From the NCBI RefSeq assembly GCF_024129865.1, contig NZ_JAMYFE010000069.1:62001-126000 (forward strand): a stretch of DNA of 64,000 nt, written 5' to 3'. The notes below the pieces were generated by a model, which ran no database searches, was not told where the DNA came from, and saw only the letters and a program-made list of their open reading frames with translations. Shown in pieces: positions 47,528-56,076 of the stretch. Origin of the DNA: Stieleria tagensis (GTDB lineage Bacteria; Planctomycetota; Planctomycetia; Pirellulales; Pirellulaceae). The position numbers and the translations under genes were made by a program. Every line of letters begins with the position of its first letter. The first letter of the stretch is position 1.

Positions 47528-47813
47528 CTTTCACCTTTCGCCGAATTGAGAAGCCGGCATCTTCCAGTATCTGAAAACACTTCGTCCCAACTCCCGCCCG
47601 GAAACCAGGCTCTGGAAGTGCTCCCGTTAGCGCCTTGGCCGCGAGTGCGACGATCGCCGGCGGTGGGTAGAGCTTTCCATCGATTTCGACGTCGTAGGAA
47701 TGCGACGGTTTGTAGCCTACAGGCAGGCCGAGTTTGTCAAACTCGCCGGCAGCGGTGAGCAACTGCGATCGAGTGATACCATCAGGGAGTGCTTGATTGC
47801 GGTTTTGATTCAT
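47520..47813 (-). CDS. Stand-alone protein resembling the ScoMcrA N-terminal head domain
   Basis: The 97-residue protein fits the N-terminal head domain of ScoMcrA-type restriction endonucleases: ITRSQLLTAAGEFDKLG, YDVEIDGKLYPPPAIVALAA and the C-terminal ILEDAGFSI. ScoMcrA is a type IV enzyme that attacks phosphorothioated and methylated DNA. Here the domain stands alone with no SRA, sulfur-binding or HNH part. It is divergent from the PT-associated methyltransferase gene, sharing 123 bases, and is coupled to the 201-residue protein downstream. Its role is unknown. Confidence 0.6.
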   Translation of the reverse strand: MNQNRNQALPDGITRSQLLTAAGEFDKLGLPVGYKPSHSYDVEIDGKLYPPPAIVALAAKALTGALPEPGFRAGVGTKCFQILEDAGFSIRRKVKDD

Positions 47814-47936
47814 AAAGCTAGCTCATGTGTGATGTCGTCGCATTGCTTGATACACGCTAAAATACTGCTCTTTCAATCATTTTACGCTCGTCCAAAGCAG
47901 TTGGCGACATCACATGGTTAACATAGGAAAGCGGTC

Positions 47937-49394
47937 GTGATTGAGAACACGCCGGTAAAAATCAAGCGTCATCGGACGGCAATCAAACGAGCCAGCTTCT
48001 CGCTGCCCGTGAAGTGCATGCTCAGGGACGGTCTGCTCGATAAGTCAAAAACCATGTTCGATTACGGATGCGGGCACGGTCGCGATCTCGACTTGCTCGA
48101 AGACATGGAGATCGAATGCTCTGGCTGGGATCCGAGTTTTCGCCCCGACGCGGCCATCACACGGACCGAGATCGTCAATCTGAGTTACGTCCTCAACGTA
48201 ATTGAAGATATCAACGAGCGGTCACAGGCACTTCGCAAAGCATGGTCCCTTTGTGACAGTTTGCTGACCGTCGCAGCACAAATTGAGTTTGCTGCCCCTG
48301 ATAAAGAACTGGAACAATTCGGGGACGGTGTGCTTACCTCACGTCAGACCTTTCAGAAATACTACAACCAACATGAACTTCGGGAATATCTCGAATCAGA
48401 ACTTGGCGAAGACGCCATTTCAGCGGCCCCAGGCGTCTTCTACATCTTCAAGGACGAAAAGACAAAACAACAGTTCATTGCCAACCGTTACCACCGACGA
48501 ATATCGGTGCCACGACGACGCATTTCGGAAGTCTTGTTCGAGCAAAACCAAGACGTGCTCGAACCGTTTATGGATTGCTTGACTCAATATGGCCGCATCC
48601 CCGCACCGGAGGAGCTTGAGCAAACCGGTGAAATCATTGCGCGGTTTGGATCGCTCAAACGCGCCTTCAAGCTAGTTCAAAAGGTAACAGATGAGTCGCC
48701 ATGGGAAGAAATCGCTCAGAAGCGAACCGAAGATTTGCTGGTCTACCTTGCCTTGGCTCGATTCAAGAAGCGTCCACCGCTTTCCCAACTGCCGGTGACC
48801 ATTCAACACGACGTGAAGGCATTCCTTGGAGGCTACAAGATTGCGTGTGGTCGCGCCGACGCATTGCTGTTTCGAGTCGGTGATCCTGATGCGATCGACC
48901 AGGCTTGCCAACGGGCCACGGTCGGCCAACTCGTCGACAACGCTCTTATCCTTCATCGGAGTTCGCTCGACTACCTTGAGCCGATGCTGCGGATCTACGA
49001 AGGCTGCGCCCGAGCGCTCGTCGGTGAAATCGACGAAGCCAATGTCATCAAGTTGCATCGTTTCTCTGGAAAGGTCAGTTATATCTCCTATCCCGACTTT
49101 GAGAAGCGTCCACATCCACCGCTTCGCCAGCGAATCAAAGTCAGTCTACCGACTCTGTCGATCGACATGTTTGACTATTCTAATTGGCAAGATCCACCTT
49201 TGCTCTTCCGCAAAGATGAACTTCTGCACGATGAACATCCCAAAGCCAAATTGTTTAAATCGCTTTCGCGGCAAGAGAGCAAACATGGCTTGCTGCCGGA
49301 ACCCGACGCTCGCGAGCTAGAAAGCGTCTGGGCAATGCGGTTGCGTGAAGCAGGACTTTCGATGCGTGGACATCGCTTAGTCAAATCGACCTAA
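47937..49394 (+). CDS. DNA phosphorothioation-associated putative methyltransferase
   Basis: The 485-residue protein starts at a GTG with AGGA about ten bases upstream. The N-terminus is typical of the PT-associated putative methyltransferase family (RHRTAIKRASFSLPVKCMLR). A SAM-binding glycine motif follows (MFDYGCGHGRD, residues 40-50), with LSYVLNVIED further on. The C-terminal domain at about 337-440 (VIKLHRFSGKVSYISYPDFE) is characteristic of the family. Members occur beside PT modification genes; what they methylate is not known. The stop overlaps that of the SNF2 helicase by four bases in tail-to-tail orientation. Confidence 0.8.
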   Translation: MIENTPVKIKRHRTAIKRASFSLPVKCMLRDGLLDKSKTMFDYGCGHGRDLDLLEDMEIECSGWDPSFRPDAAITRTEIVNLSYVLNVIEDINERSQALRKAWSLCDSLLTVAAQIEFAAPDKELEQFGDGVLTSRQTFQKYYNQHELREYLESELGEDAISAAPGVFYIFKDEKTKQQFIANRYHRRISVPRRRISEVLFEQNQDVLEPFMDCLTQYGRIPAPEELEQTGEIIARFGSLKRAFKLVQKVTDESPWEEIAQKRTEDLLVYLALARFKKRPPLSQLPVTIQHDVKAFLGGYKIACGRADALLFRVGDPDAIDQACQRATVGQLVDNALILHRSSLDYLEPMLRIYEGCARALVGEIDEANVIKLHRFSGKVSYISYPDFEKRPHPPLRQRIKVSLPTLSIDMFDYSNWQDPPLLFRKDELLHDEHPKAKLFKSLSRQESKHGLLPEPDARELESVWAMRLREAGLSMRGHRLVKST

Positions 49395-51085
49395 TCTGCC
49401 TTCTTTCCATCTAGATGAGCCGCGATACTTGAATCCTTCAGAAGCGTTTCTTCAAGTTTGCCGATAACGTTTTCGTAAATGTTGCCCTTTGCCATCAAAA
49501 GACGTTGAATACTCTCCTCAACCGTTCCAACGCAAACATACTCATGGATGAAGACACATCGCTTTTGCCCAATGCGGTTGACTCGATCCCGAGCTTGAGC
49601 ATTTGACGAAGGATTCCACCACCGATTTATGAAAAAGACGTGGTTTGCCTCGACAAGCGTCAGCCCCTCACTTGCTACCTTGCTTGAAGCGTACAGAGCT
49701 GTGATATTTGGATCTGTTTTGAATCGCTTAATCACTTGATTTCGCTCGTCGCCATCCAATCCGCCGTGAATCATAATTGCTCCAAGCGTTTTTTGAGTCA
49801 TTGCGAGCAGCACCTCCAACGGCTCCAAGACGAACGAGAAAATAATCGCCTTCTCTCCCAACGATTGGACCTCAAGCAGCTGCTCGTGAATTCGATCGAG
49901 CTTAATGCTTGTTTTGGATACAGGGTCATAGTCACAGACGCGACGTAACTCACCAAGCTTGTGAAGTGGATTCTTCAATTGCTCGCCATTACACCCAATG
50001 CCAGACTGGACAGTTTTGTAGGTTTTACGTTGATTATCTAGCAGCTCTAGCGGTTCGATTCGAGTTACAACCTCGGGAAGGTCCGATAAAACCGCCAACT
50101 TTGTTCGTCTCAGAATGTATGGCTTAGCTTTCTCTCGCAATGCTGCACCAGCAGTTCGAGCATCAGCAATCGAAAATCGCTTCTCATCTAGCAACGACAT
50201 AAGAGTAGCTAGGTCTTTCAAATCCCGCTCAATCGGCGTGCCTGTCAACGCCCAGAATCGCATACGCCTGATAAACTTGAATCCTTGCACTACCTGGGAC
50301 GTAGCATTTCGTAAACGGTGTGCCTCATCCGCAACAACCAGGTCGAACTGACGATCCTCCAAAGCAGCTCCTAGCTCACGGATCTGCTCATAGTTCGTTA
50401 TTACGACGTGCGTGTTGTCGACTGACCGGTCCCAAACTGCCGTAGAATTTTTGGCTGGAGGTGAAATGGCTAGTGAAATAAGCTCAGGAGCCCATTTGCG
50501 AAACTCTGCAAGCCAATTCAAAACCAGAGATTTTGGACAAAGAATCAAGACTGTTTTGAAAAGTCGTTCACTGAATCCATGTCGAACACCGAAGATTGCT
50601 TGGACGGTCTTTCCGAGTCCCATGTCATCGGCCAAGAGACGGCTATCCGATGAAAGCAACCAATCGACTCCATCTCGTTGAAAAGGATAAAGGTCAGAAG
50701 TATCTGCTTGTTGCAGAATCCAAGGCAAAATCCTCTCGCTAGGCTTGGATGATACGGCCGATTCTTGATTTAGAGACACAACTGCTTCCAAGCGTTGGGT
50801 CTTGCGATTTGAACTCGCTTCAATCAAAAACTCAAGTTCTCCTCCGCGTTTGAGCTTCTTTGATAGCAGGAAGTCATGTGAAAGCAGAGTCCTGACGACG
50901 CGTTCGAGCCTTTCGCCATTTATTTGCGATCGGAACGGTTGGCTTAACCGCAAGTCGTTGTCGAAACTCCCAAACGAACCTCCTCGTAACGTTAAGGACA
51001 ATTGATTTTCTGTCGTGGTTTGCGCGCGGATCTCCAATTGACTGCCGTCAATTTCGATACCGGCCGTGCTGATAACACTTGACAA
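49391..51085 (-). CDS. SNF2-type DEAD/DEAH helicase of the phosphorothioation island
   Basis: The 564-residue protein starts at a TTG with GGAG about ten bases before it, six bases after the previous gene. The helicase motifs are complete: DDMGLGKT (153-160), VADEAHRLRN with DEAH at 253-256, LTGTPIERDL, and NRWWNPSSNAQARDRVNRIG in motif VI. The N-terminal 120 residues are not recognised. No nuclease motif was seen in it. Helicases of this kind are part of PT-linked restriction sets. It is the last gene of the minus-strand operon, so it is probably made together with the modification proteins. Confidence 0.85.
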   Translation of the reverse strand: MSSVISTAGIEIDGSQLEIRAQTTTENQLSLTLRGGSFGSFDNDLRLSQPFRSQINGERLERVVRTLLSHDFLLSKKLKRGGELEFLIEASSNRKTQRLEAVVSLNQESAVSSKPSERILPWILQQADTSDLYPFQRDGVDWLLSSDSRLLADDMGLGKTVQAIFGVRHGFSERLFKTVLILCPKSLVLNWLAEFRKWAPELISLAISPPAKNSTAVWDRSVDNTHVVITNYEQIRELGAALEDRQFDLVVADEAHRLRNATSQVVQGFKFIRRMRFWALTGTPIERDLKDLATLMSLLDEKRFSIADARTAGAALREKAKPYILRRTKLAVLSDLPEVVTRIEPLELLDNQRKTYKTVQSGIGCNGEQLKNPLHKLGELRRVCDYDPVSKTSIKLDRIHEQLLEVQSLGEKAIIFSFVLEPLEVLLAMTQKTLGAIMIHGGLDGDERNQVIKRFKTDPNITALYASSKVASEGLTLVEANHVFFINRWWNPSSNAQARDRVNRIGQKRCVFIHEYVCVGTVEESIQRLLMAKGNIYENVIGKLEETLLKDSSIAAHLDGKKAD

Positions 51086-51091
51086 ACTAAT

Positions 51092-52480
51092 CTAACTCCG
51101 AAACGAGAATGCCTGGCCTTCGATCTCACTCCACATCTCATCAGCTTCATCGTCGGTCACATTAAGTAACAGTTCGCGCCACGGCGTCTTTATTTGATCA
51201 ATTAGATCGTCTTCATTGCCATAGCTATCTAAGCCAACGATCCAACGCATCAACCGAAGCCCTTCGGTTTGGACTTTCTTCCTATCTTCGCTTCGCATTC
51301 TCCACTTATCCTCGCTTTGGTAGACGAAGAAGAGGTTACGCCATGGTGCATTGAAAAGCCGCCATTCAGCTTTTGCCAAACCCGCCAACGCGGATCTAAT
51401 TTCTTGCGGCGACACCACATCAGGATCCGTCATTTTTGAATTCAATTGACAACGAATCAGTTTGGCTAGCAGATCCTGTCCAATCGGCCTAAAGAGTAAG
51501 TGGTTTGTGGAAATTTCACTGTCAACGTCGTGCTCTTCGGCGAGGTTGGTTCGCATCAAACGCGTTTCAGTATAGAACACGGAGAATTCGTCTAGTATTG
51601 CATCCCAATATGTCACCAGCTCGTCGTATAGAGAGTCCAGCACATCATCTGTGGGCCTAATGGCTTTGTATTTCTTGCCTCGGTCCCCCCATTCGTCGGA
51701 GTTTTGCCTTGAGGGCGTCGAAAGCAGATCAATAGTCATCTCGTAAAGCGTGATGATGTTGGTGAAGTAGGACTCGTTCACCGACATGCTCTCCGTTCCC
51801 TGGCAGCGCACTCTTGTTGACTCGCCATCGGCCCATGAGAAAAAAGAGTGTTCCTGAATCAACCGCCGGGTACAAATCGCGAATGCATCATCTTCCTCCA
51901 TGATAATGGTGGTCGCCTTATCCATTGGCTTCGCATGGCGATTCAAGTGCGAAAATAATCGTCGATACTTCTTCATGAATTCATCTCGTGATTCGTCTGC
52001 CTTTTGGACCACGATGATCACGGAGAATTCTTCATCTTCAAAGCCTTGCGGAGCAACGAACTCGGTTTCGTTCTCAATCAGTGCTTTGATCGCCTTCAAC
52101 CGGTGCTGCCCATCCAACGCGTAGTACTTCTGCGTTCCATCGAATCGGAGAACGCCAAATGAGCTGTTCATTCGATCGTCGGCGATCAACGCAAACTGAG
52201 GGTCATCCGCGATTGAAACTGAAAAGAACTTTGGATTGCCTTCGATGGCCGCAACAACGATTGAATTAAAAAAACGATCCTCGTGTCTTGCCAGATAAGC
52301 ACTAATATCCTTTTTTGCTCGCGAGTCGTTCAGAGCACGCTGGATCCACAAGTCGAGCGCCTTGCTTTCCCAGACTTCAGAGGCGAATTTCACCTGAGAA
52401 GCAAGGTCAGCAGCCGTCATCTTCGTGCTGTAGTAGCGCCAGGTTCCGACGGTACCCTGGATCGATGGAAATAGTTTCAT
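51092..52480 (-). CDS. DGQHR-domain protein (DndB-like), second copy
   Basis: The 462-residue protein begins at an ATG with AGGGAGA six bases upstream. The DGQHR motif is at residues 123-127 (YYALDGQHRLKAIKALIE). The sequence continues with EFSVIIVVQK, RRLFSHLNRHAKPMDKATT and the IIMEEDDAFAICTRRLI segment, all usual for DGQHR proteins. DndB, the best-known member, regulates phosphorothioation. Similarity to the first DGQHR protein of this operon is limited to the motif region, so they are not recent copies. It lies between the GIY-YIG gene and the SNF2 gene. Confidence 0.8.
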   Translation of the reverse strand: MKLFPSIQGTVGTWRYYSTKMTAADLASQVKFASEVWESKALDLWIQRALNDSRAKKDISAYLARHEDRFFNSIVVAAIEGNPKFFSVSIADDPQFALIADDRMNSSFGVLRFDGTQKYYALDGQHRLKAIKALIENETEFVAPQGFEDEEFSVIIVVQKADESRDEFMKKYRRLFSHLNRHAKPMDKATTIIMEEDDAFAICTRRLIQEHSFFSWADGESTRVRCQGTESMSVNESYFTNIITLYEMTIDLLSTPSRQNSDEWGDRGKKYKAIRPTDDVLDSLYDELVTYWDAILDEFSVFYTETRLMRTNLAEEHDVDSEISTNHLLFRPIGQDLLAKLIRCQLNSKMTDPDVVSPQEIRSALAGLAKAEWRLFNAPWRNLFFVYQSEDKWRMRSEDRKKVQTEGLRLMRWIVGLDSYGNEDDLIDQIKTPWRELLLNVTDDEADEMWSEIEGQAFSFRS

Positions 52481-52503
52481 TTGATGTCTCCCTAATAGTT
52501 GAT

Positions 52504-52959
52504 TTAGCCCGCCGGTTTTCCTTCGCCGACCACCGCAGTGATCACCGGAGAAATCCCAGCTTGTTTGTTACAGGATGGGCCAAAGCAGTCGATCAGTCGA
52601 TTTTCAAGATCTGCAACCTCGACCGCAGAAGCTAGCGCAAAGTAGAACGTCATTTGATTCGTCACAAAGCCGTAGCAGCTTTTCGCGTTTTGGATTCCTT
52701 CATCCGGCATTTGGCAATGCTTGACGAACCTCGCTTGAATACTCGTGGCTGAAAGACCCGCGTAGAGAACGTTAAAAAACTGGTTAAATGGTGGTTGTTT
52801 CACAACCGGGGTGTTCGCACATATGAGATAGACTCCTGACGATTTTGGAACTACGCTCGAATGAATTTTGTCAAACGGCACGCTTTTCCAGGTCAGATCA
52901 GCGACCAAGATGGCGAGCAACTTCCAGCACTCTGGATCAAGATTCCAGCCGTATCGCAA
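52504..52959 (-). CDS. Small GIY-YIG-type nuclease-like protein
   Basis: The 151-residue protein starts at a TTG preceded by AAGGTGAG, one base after the stop of the DGQHR gene. The GIY-YIG pattern is visible: SGVYLICA with GVY at 42-44, LYAGLS at 65-70, arginine R77 in SIQARFVKH, glutamate E119 in LENRLIDCFGP and the final asparagine N131. The isoleucines of both name motifs are replaced (GVY, YAG), but the order and spacing fit. GIY-YIG proteins cut one DNA strand in many restriction and repair settings. Its position between two DGQHR genes makes a role as the nuclease component plausible. Confidence 0.6.
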   Translation of the reverse strand: MRYGWNLDPECWKLLAILVADLTWKSVPFDKIHSSVVPKSSGVYLICANTPVVKQPPFNQFFNVLYAGLSATSIQARFVKHCQMPDEGIQNAKSCYGFVTNQMTFYFALASAVEVADLENRLIDCFGPSCNKQAGISPVITAVVGEGKPAG

Positions 52960-52960
52960 C

Positions 52961-54790
52961 TCAGCTCACCTTGATCTTTTCAAGCGTGTTAAGAAAACGC
53001 TTCAAATGAGCGTGCGCAGACTTATTGCCTTGCTTTTTTGATTCTTCTTTCACCTTGCTGGCAGACCAGTCGACGTTCTGAGTCCGGAAGTCGGCGGCGT
53101 GTTGCTTTTGGTAGCCGGATCGGAGAGTTGCGAACAACGCACTTTCAGAAAATGTCTCCCAAACCTCATTCCACTCGTTCTCATCGGTGATTGCGTCTTT
53201 TGCAGCGAATGCATTGCGGCAAACCACGGTACACACAAACGGACCGAGAGCCTTCTGAGCATCTCCAATCTTATGGTTGACGATGTTGTCGGCCGCATTC
53301 CGAGTTACATGCAAGCGAAGTGCGTTTCCCTTCTTGGAGAACCAGTCTTGCTGATACATCACGTTGAGATGACGTGTAAACCATTTGGAATAATCCAACC
53401 AAGAGGATGTTTCGCCTCCTTCAGTCCACTCATCATACCACTCTTTGAGATACCCAAACGCATAAATAACACCGCGCATTCCAATGTCGAGCTGGAGCAT
53501 GTTGGGTATTTCATGTTTCAAATCCACAAGTTCATGAACGACTTCATCGTACGCTTTAACCACCTGAAGCTGAACAGATTCCCCACCACGATGAGATCCA
53601 AATCGAAGCTGAGACAATGCGTGTCGGTATACATCATTTTTGTTGCTCCACGCAATTTCCGCCTTTCGCACTGCAGCAATGTATCTCGAATACGGCCGAA
53701 AATTTTCGAGGAGGTATGCGATTCCTGGAAGAACCCACTCGCGAAACCTCTCGCGCACAAGCTCCGTTTGCCCCGAAGCCAACTCTCCACTCGCGAAGGC
53801 TGAAAAGAGTGGGTGCTTACCGCCGATTCCGAAAACATTGGCCAAGTTCTCATCAATATTCTCGCCCAAAATATAGGACTTAAACCACTCAGCAATTTCC
53901 GTAACCGACTTCAAGGATGCAGGTGAAGGCATCTCTCGCCCGTTCTCCGTAGCACCTCGCCAGTCGTAGAAAAGTAGCGGAACACGCGATTGCACCCGTT
54001 GCTCGACGTCCTCAACGGTATCGTTTTCATGTGAATACTGCAGGAGCTCTTGAACGCATACGTAGTTAATGTCTTCGTCGTTAAGCAGGATTTGGCGGGA
54101 ACGCGATGGAGTTCTCGCTTGCGTATTGATGTAGACAAACATATTACGCACCACATCGAGTATTGACGCCTGCACTGGTTCGTCGCAATCAAGTCCGCTA
54201 ACGACAACCGGAATATGCCATTCCAAAAATCCATCAAAACCTGGTCCGCTCTGATCGCTCAAATACCGTTTTAACGCGGAGAGACGATGCTGCCCGTCGA
54301 TCGCGACTAAACGAACATTCCGACTGTTCCATTCGACTAGGCCATATTCACGGTGACTTCCAGCTTTGCTCGTAAGGTGGCGGAATCGGTATAGTCCCTG
54401 GCGTTCAAGAACACTCCATCTACCCAAGTCATCTTCAAGTTCCGAATTCGCCAGGTTGGGCACTTCAGCCAAAATGCGATTGCTACCGGAATCGACTGGA
54501 ACCAGAGTCAGCGTCAATGGATTAAAAAACTTGACCTTGTTATGATCTTGTAGCCAAGGAAGTATGCTCGACTCGACACGCTTGGTGTCGACATCACGTT
54601 GGAAAAGGTCTCGAACCGGCCAACGGTCAGATCCAGGTATTTCACTTACAAGTTGGATTTTTCCAAGCTCGTTAGCTTCGAGGGCTGCCTGGAGGAAGCA
54701 GACGCGTATCCCCATCCCAGCACCGAAAGTGCCGAATACCCCGCGGATCTGCTCGTCGTAAACTTGCTTGTGTTTTGTTGGCGGAATCAT
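52961..54790 (-). CDS. DGQHR-domain protein (DndB-like), first copy
   Basis: The 609-residue protein has the DGQHR motif at residues 165-169 (LVAIDGQHRLSALKRYL). The N-terminus contains FGTFGAGMGIRVCFLQAALE and RWPVRDLFQRDVD, which fit the family. Residues 205-230 contain NMFVYINTQARTPSRSRQIL, typical of DndB-type proteins. It is longer than standard DndB by more than 200 residues because of a C-terminal helical extension of unknown function. The start overlaps the stop of the DUF1232 gene by four bases. A regulatory or modification-linked role in PT biology is likely, but not shown. Confidence 0.8.
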   Translation of the reverse strand: MIPPTKHKQVYDEQIRGVFGTFGAGMGIRVCFLQAALEANELGKIQLVSEIPGSDRWPVRDLFQRDVDTKRVESSILPWLQDHNKVKFFNPLTLTLVPVDSGSNRILAEVPNLANSELEDDLGRWSVLERQGLYRFRHLTSKAGSHREYGLVEWNSRNVRLVAIDGQHRLSALKRYLSDQSGPGFDGFLEWHIPVVVSGLDCDEPVQASILDVVRNMFVYINTQARTPSRSRQILLNDEDINYVCVQELLQYSHENDTVEDVEQRVQSRVPLLFYDWRGATENGREMPSPASLKSVTEIAEWFKSYILGENIDENLANVFGIGGKHPLFSAFASGELASGQTELVRERFREWVLPGIAYLLENFRPYSRYIAAVRKAEIAWSNKNDVYRHALSQLRFGSHRGGESVQLQVVKAYDEVVHELVDLKHEIPNMLQLDIGMRGVIYAFGYLKEWYDEWTEGGETSSWLDYSKWFTRHLNVMYQQDWFSKKGNALRLHVTRNAADNIVNHKIGDAQKALGPFVCTVVCRNAFAAKDAITDENEWNEVWETFSESALFATLRSGYQKQHAADFRTQNVDWSASKVKEESKKQGNKSAHAHLKRFLNTLEKIKVS

Positions 54791-55227
54791 TCAGCTTGCT
54801 GTTCCAGACTTTTAGGAAGCGGTTGGTCCCGCGAAGGTTCCTCGAGCTTGATTCCACGTTGGCGTAGACGACTCATGCATGTATTGAGGACTAGAGCATC
54901 GTCAGCGTACCCTCGCCCCGGCACGTAATCAGGTATCACCTCGAATGGGTGACAGAGATAGTAGAGCGCTGCGACAAGTTCGCGACGGCCAACCGCGGCT
55001 ACACCTGACCTCCGGTGAAGTAGGGTTCGAAAACGCTCGGCAACATCAGCAATTTGAACGTGCCAAGCTTCATCCGATTTTTTCAAACGTCGCAGAACCT
55101 TGGGAAGATTTTCAACGATGTAGTTCAACTTCTCCGCGTCAGCGGATTCGATCCCGGACAGATACGCTTCCCTAATCTGTGCTCGTTCTTCGCGCGTAAC
55201 CACGAATGGGATTTTGATTTTTTCCAT
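54787..55227 (-). CDS. DUF1232 (YkvA-like) protein in the phosphorothioation operon
   Basis: The 146-residue protein has the DUF1232 core in its second half (LVAALYYLCHPFEVIPDYVP and GYADDALVLNTCMSRL). The first half is charged and helical. Typical DUF1232 proteins are small membrane-associated proteins; here the hydrophobic segment is short and the protein is probably soluble or peripheral. It lies 33 bases after the PAPS-reductase-like gene and overlaps the DGQHR gene. Its role in this setting is unknown. Confidence 0.75.
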   Translation of the reverse strand: MEKIKIPFVVTREERAQIREAYLSGIESADAEKLNYIVENLPKVLRRLKKSDEAWHVQIADVAERFRTLLHRRSGVAAVGRRELVAALYYLCHPFEVIPDYVPGRGYADDALVLNTCMSRLRQRGIKLEEPSRDQPLPKSLEQQAE

Positions 55228-55260
55228 TGGGAGAGCCTGTTGTCTATAACTGCGTTGGGC

Positions 55261-56076
55261 TTATAGGTGGCAGATTGCACAACCCTGTGATTCGTCAAGA
55301 ATCGGCAATGGCTGCTCTGGCAATTCTGCGATTTCGTCGAGCGTTCTGCCCTCACACCACGTGAACCCATCCGAAAGGCGTTCGTATTCCTTAGCCTTGT
55401 CGAACAGATCGGGGTGGTTCTTCTTCAGACGCTGCCACTCGCCAATCTGCTGATAGAAGCAGAAGTAGCAACCAGAACGAGATCGCCATTCATAATAACT
55501 AGGTAGTCCGACGCCGTTGCTTTCAAGCAGCATTTTAATGTCTACCAGTCCCATGCCGTCATCTTTGAATGGATAGACAGGGATGATGTTTTGCATATTT
55601 GACAGCGACGGTGGCTTTTTCGCGACGTAGCCATCACGGTTCTCATCAGCACGAATCCCGATGTAGCTGTATGCTTGGCGTTGACCGATAAAGTCCTCGA
55701 ACGGTTCGATCTTCAGTGCTCGAGTACACCAACGGCTTCGTGGGCTTGGCAGATAGCCGCCAAACTTTTCCTTCAAGATGATGTCAAAGGGGTTGCGGTC
55801 CGGCTTGTTGCGGATATCGAGCAGCGTGATTGCATTGAGACGACGAATTGATTTTCCTAGGTAGTCCTCGAGTGTTTCGAGGTACTCGTATGTCTCCTCA
55901 AGTTCGCAATCGGTATCGCAAAAAACGTACTCAGCACATGCGTGGATTTCCGGATACTTTGTTCGGATGTAAACCGCGAGCGCCGCAGAATCTTTGCCGC
56001 CGGAAATATTGACGACATGGAGCGTTTGATCGCTTTCGTCGCGAACGCTTTCGAGTGCATCATTGAGGGACGCCAT
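55261..56076 (-). CDS. sspD: PAPS-reductase-like ATP pyrophosphatase (SspD/DndC type)
   Basis: The 271-residue protein carries the PP-loop SGGKDS (residues 25-30) of the PAPS reductase/ATP pyrophosphatase family. Cysteines C117 (WCTRALKIEP), C203 and C206 (GCYFCFYQQ) and the C-terminal pair C266/C269 (GCAICH) could bind an iron-sulfur cluster, as in DndC. In PT systems this protein activates the DNA backbone with ATP and accepts sulfur from the cysteine desulfurase. The start overlaps the end of the ATPase gene by 17 bases. The name follows the gene order desulfurase, DUF4007, ATPase, PAPS reductase. DndC would be the alternative, but DndD and DndE are absent. Confidence 0.82.
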   Translation of the reverse strand: MASLNDALESVRDESDQTLHVVNISGGKDSAALAVYIRTKYPEIHACAEYVFCDTDCELEETYEYLETLEDYLGKSIRRLNAITLLDIRNKPDRNPFDIILKEKFGGYLPSPRSRWCTRALKIEPFEDFIGQRQAYSYIGIRADENRDGYVAKKPPSLSNMQNIIPVYPFKDDGMGLVDIKMLLESNGVGLPSYYEWRSRSGCYFCFYQQIGEWQRLKKNHPDLFDKAKEYERLSDGFTWCEGRTLDEIAELPEQPLPILDESQGCAICHL

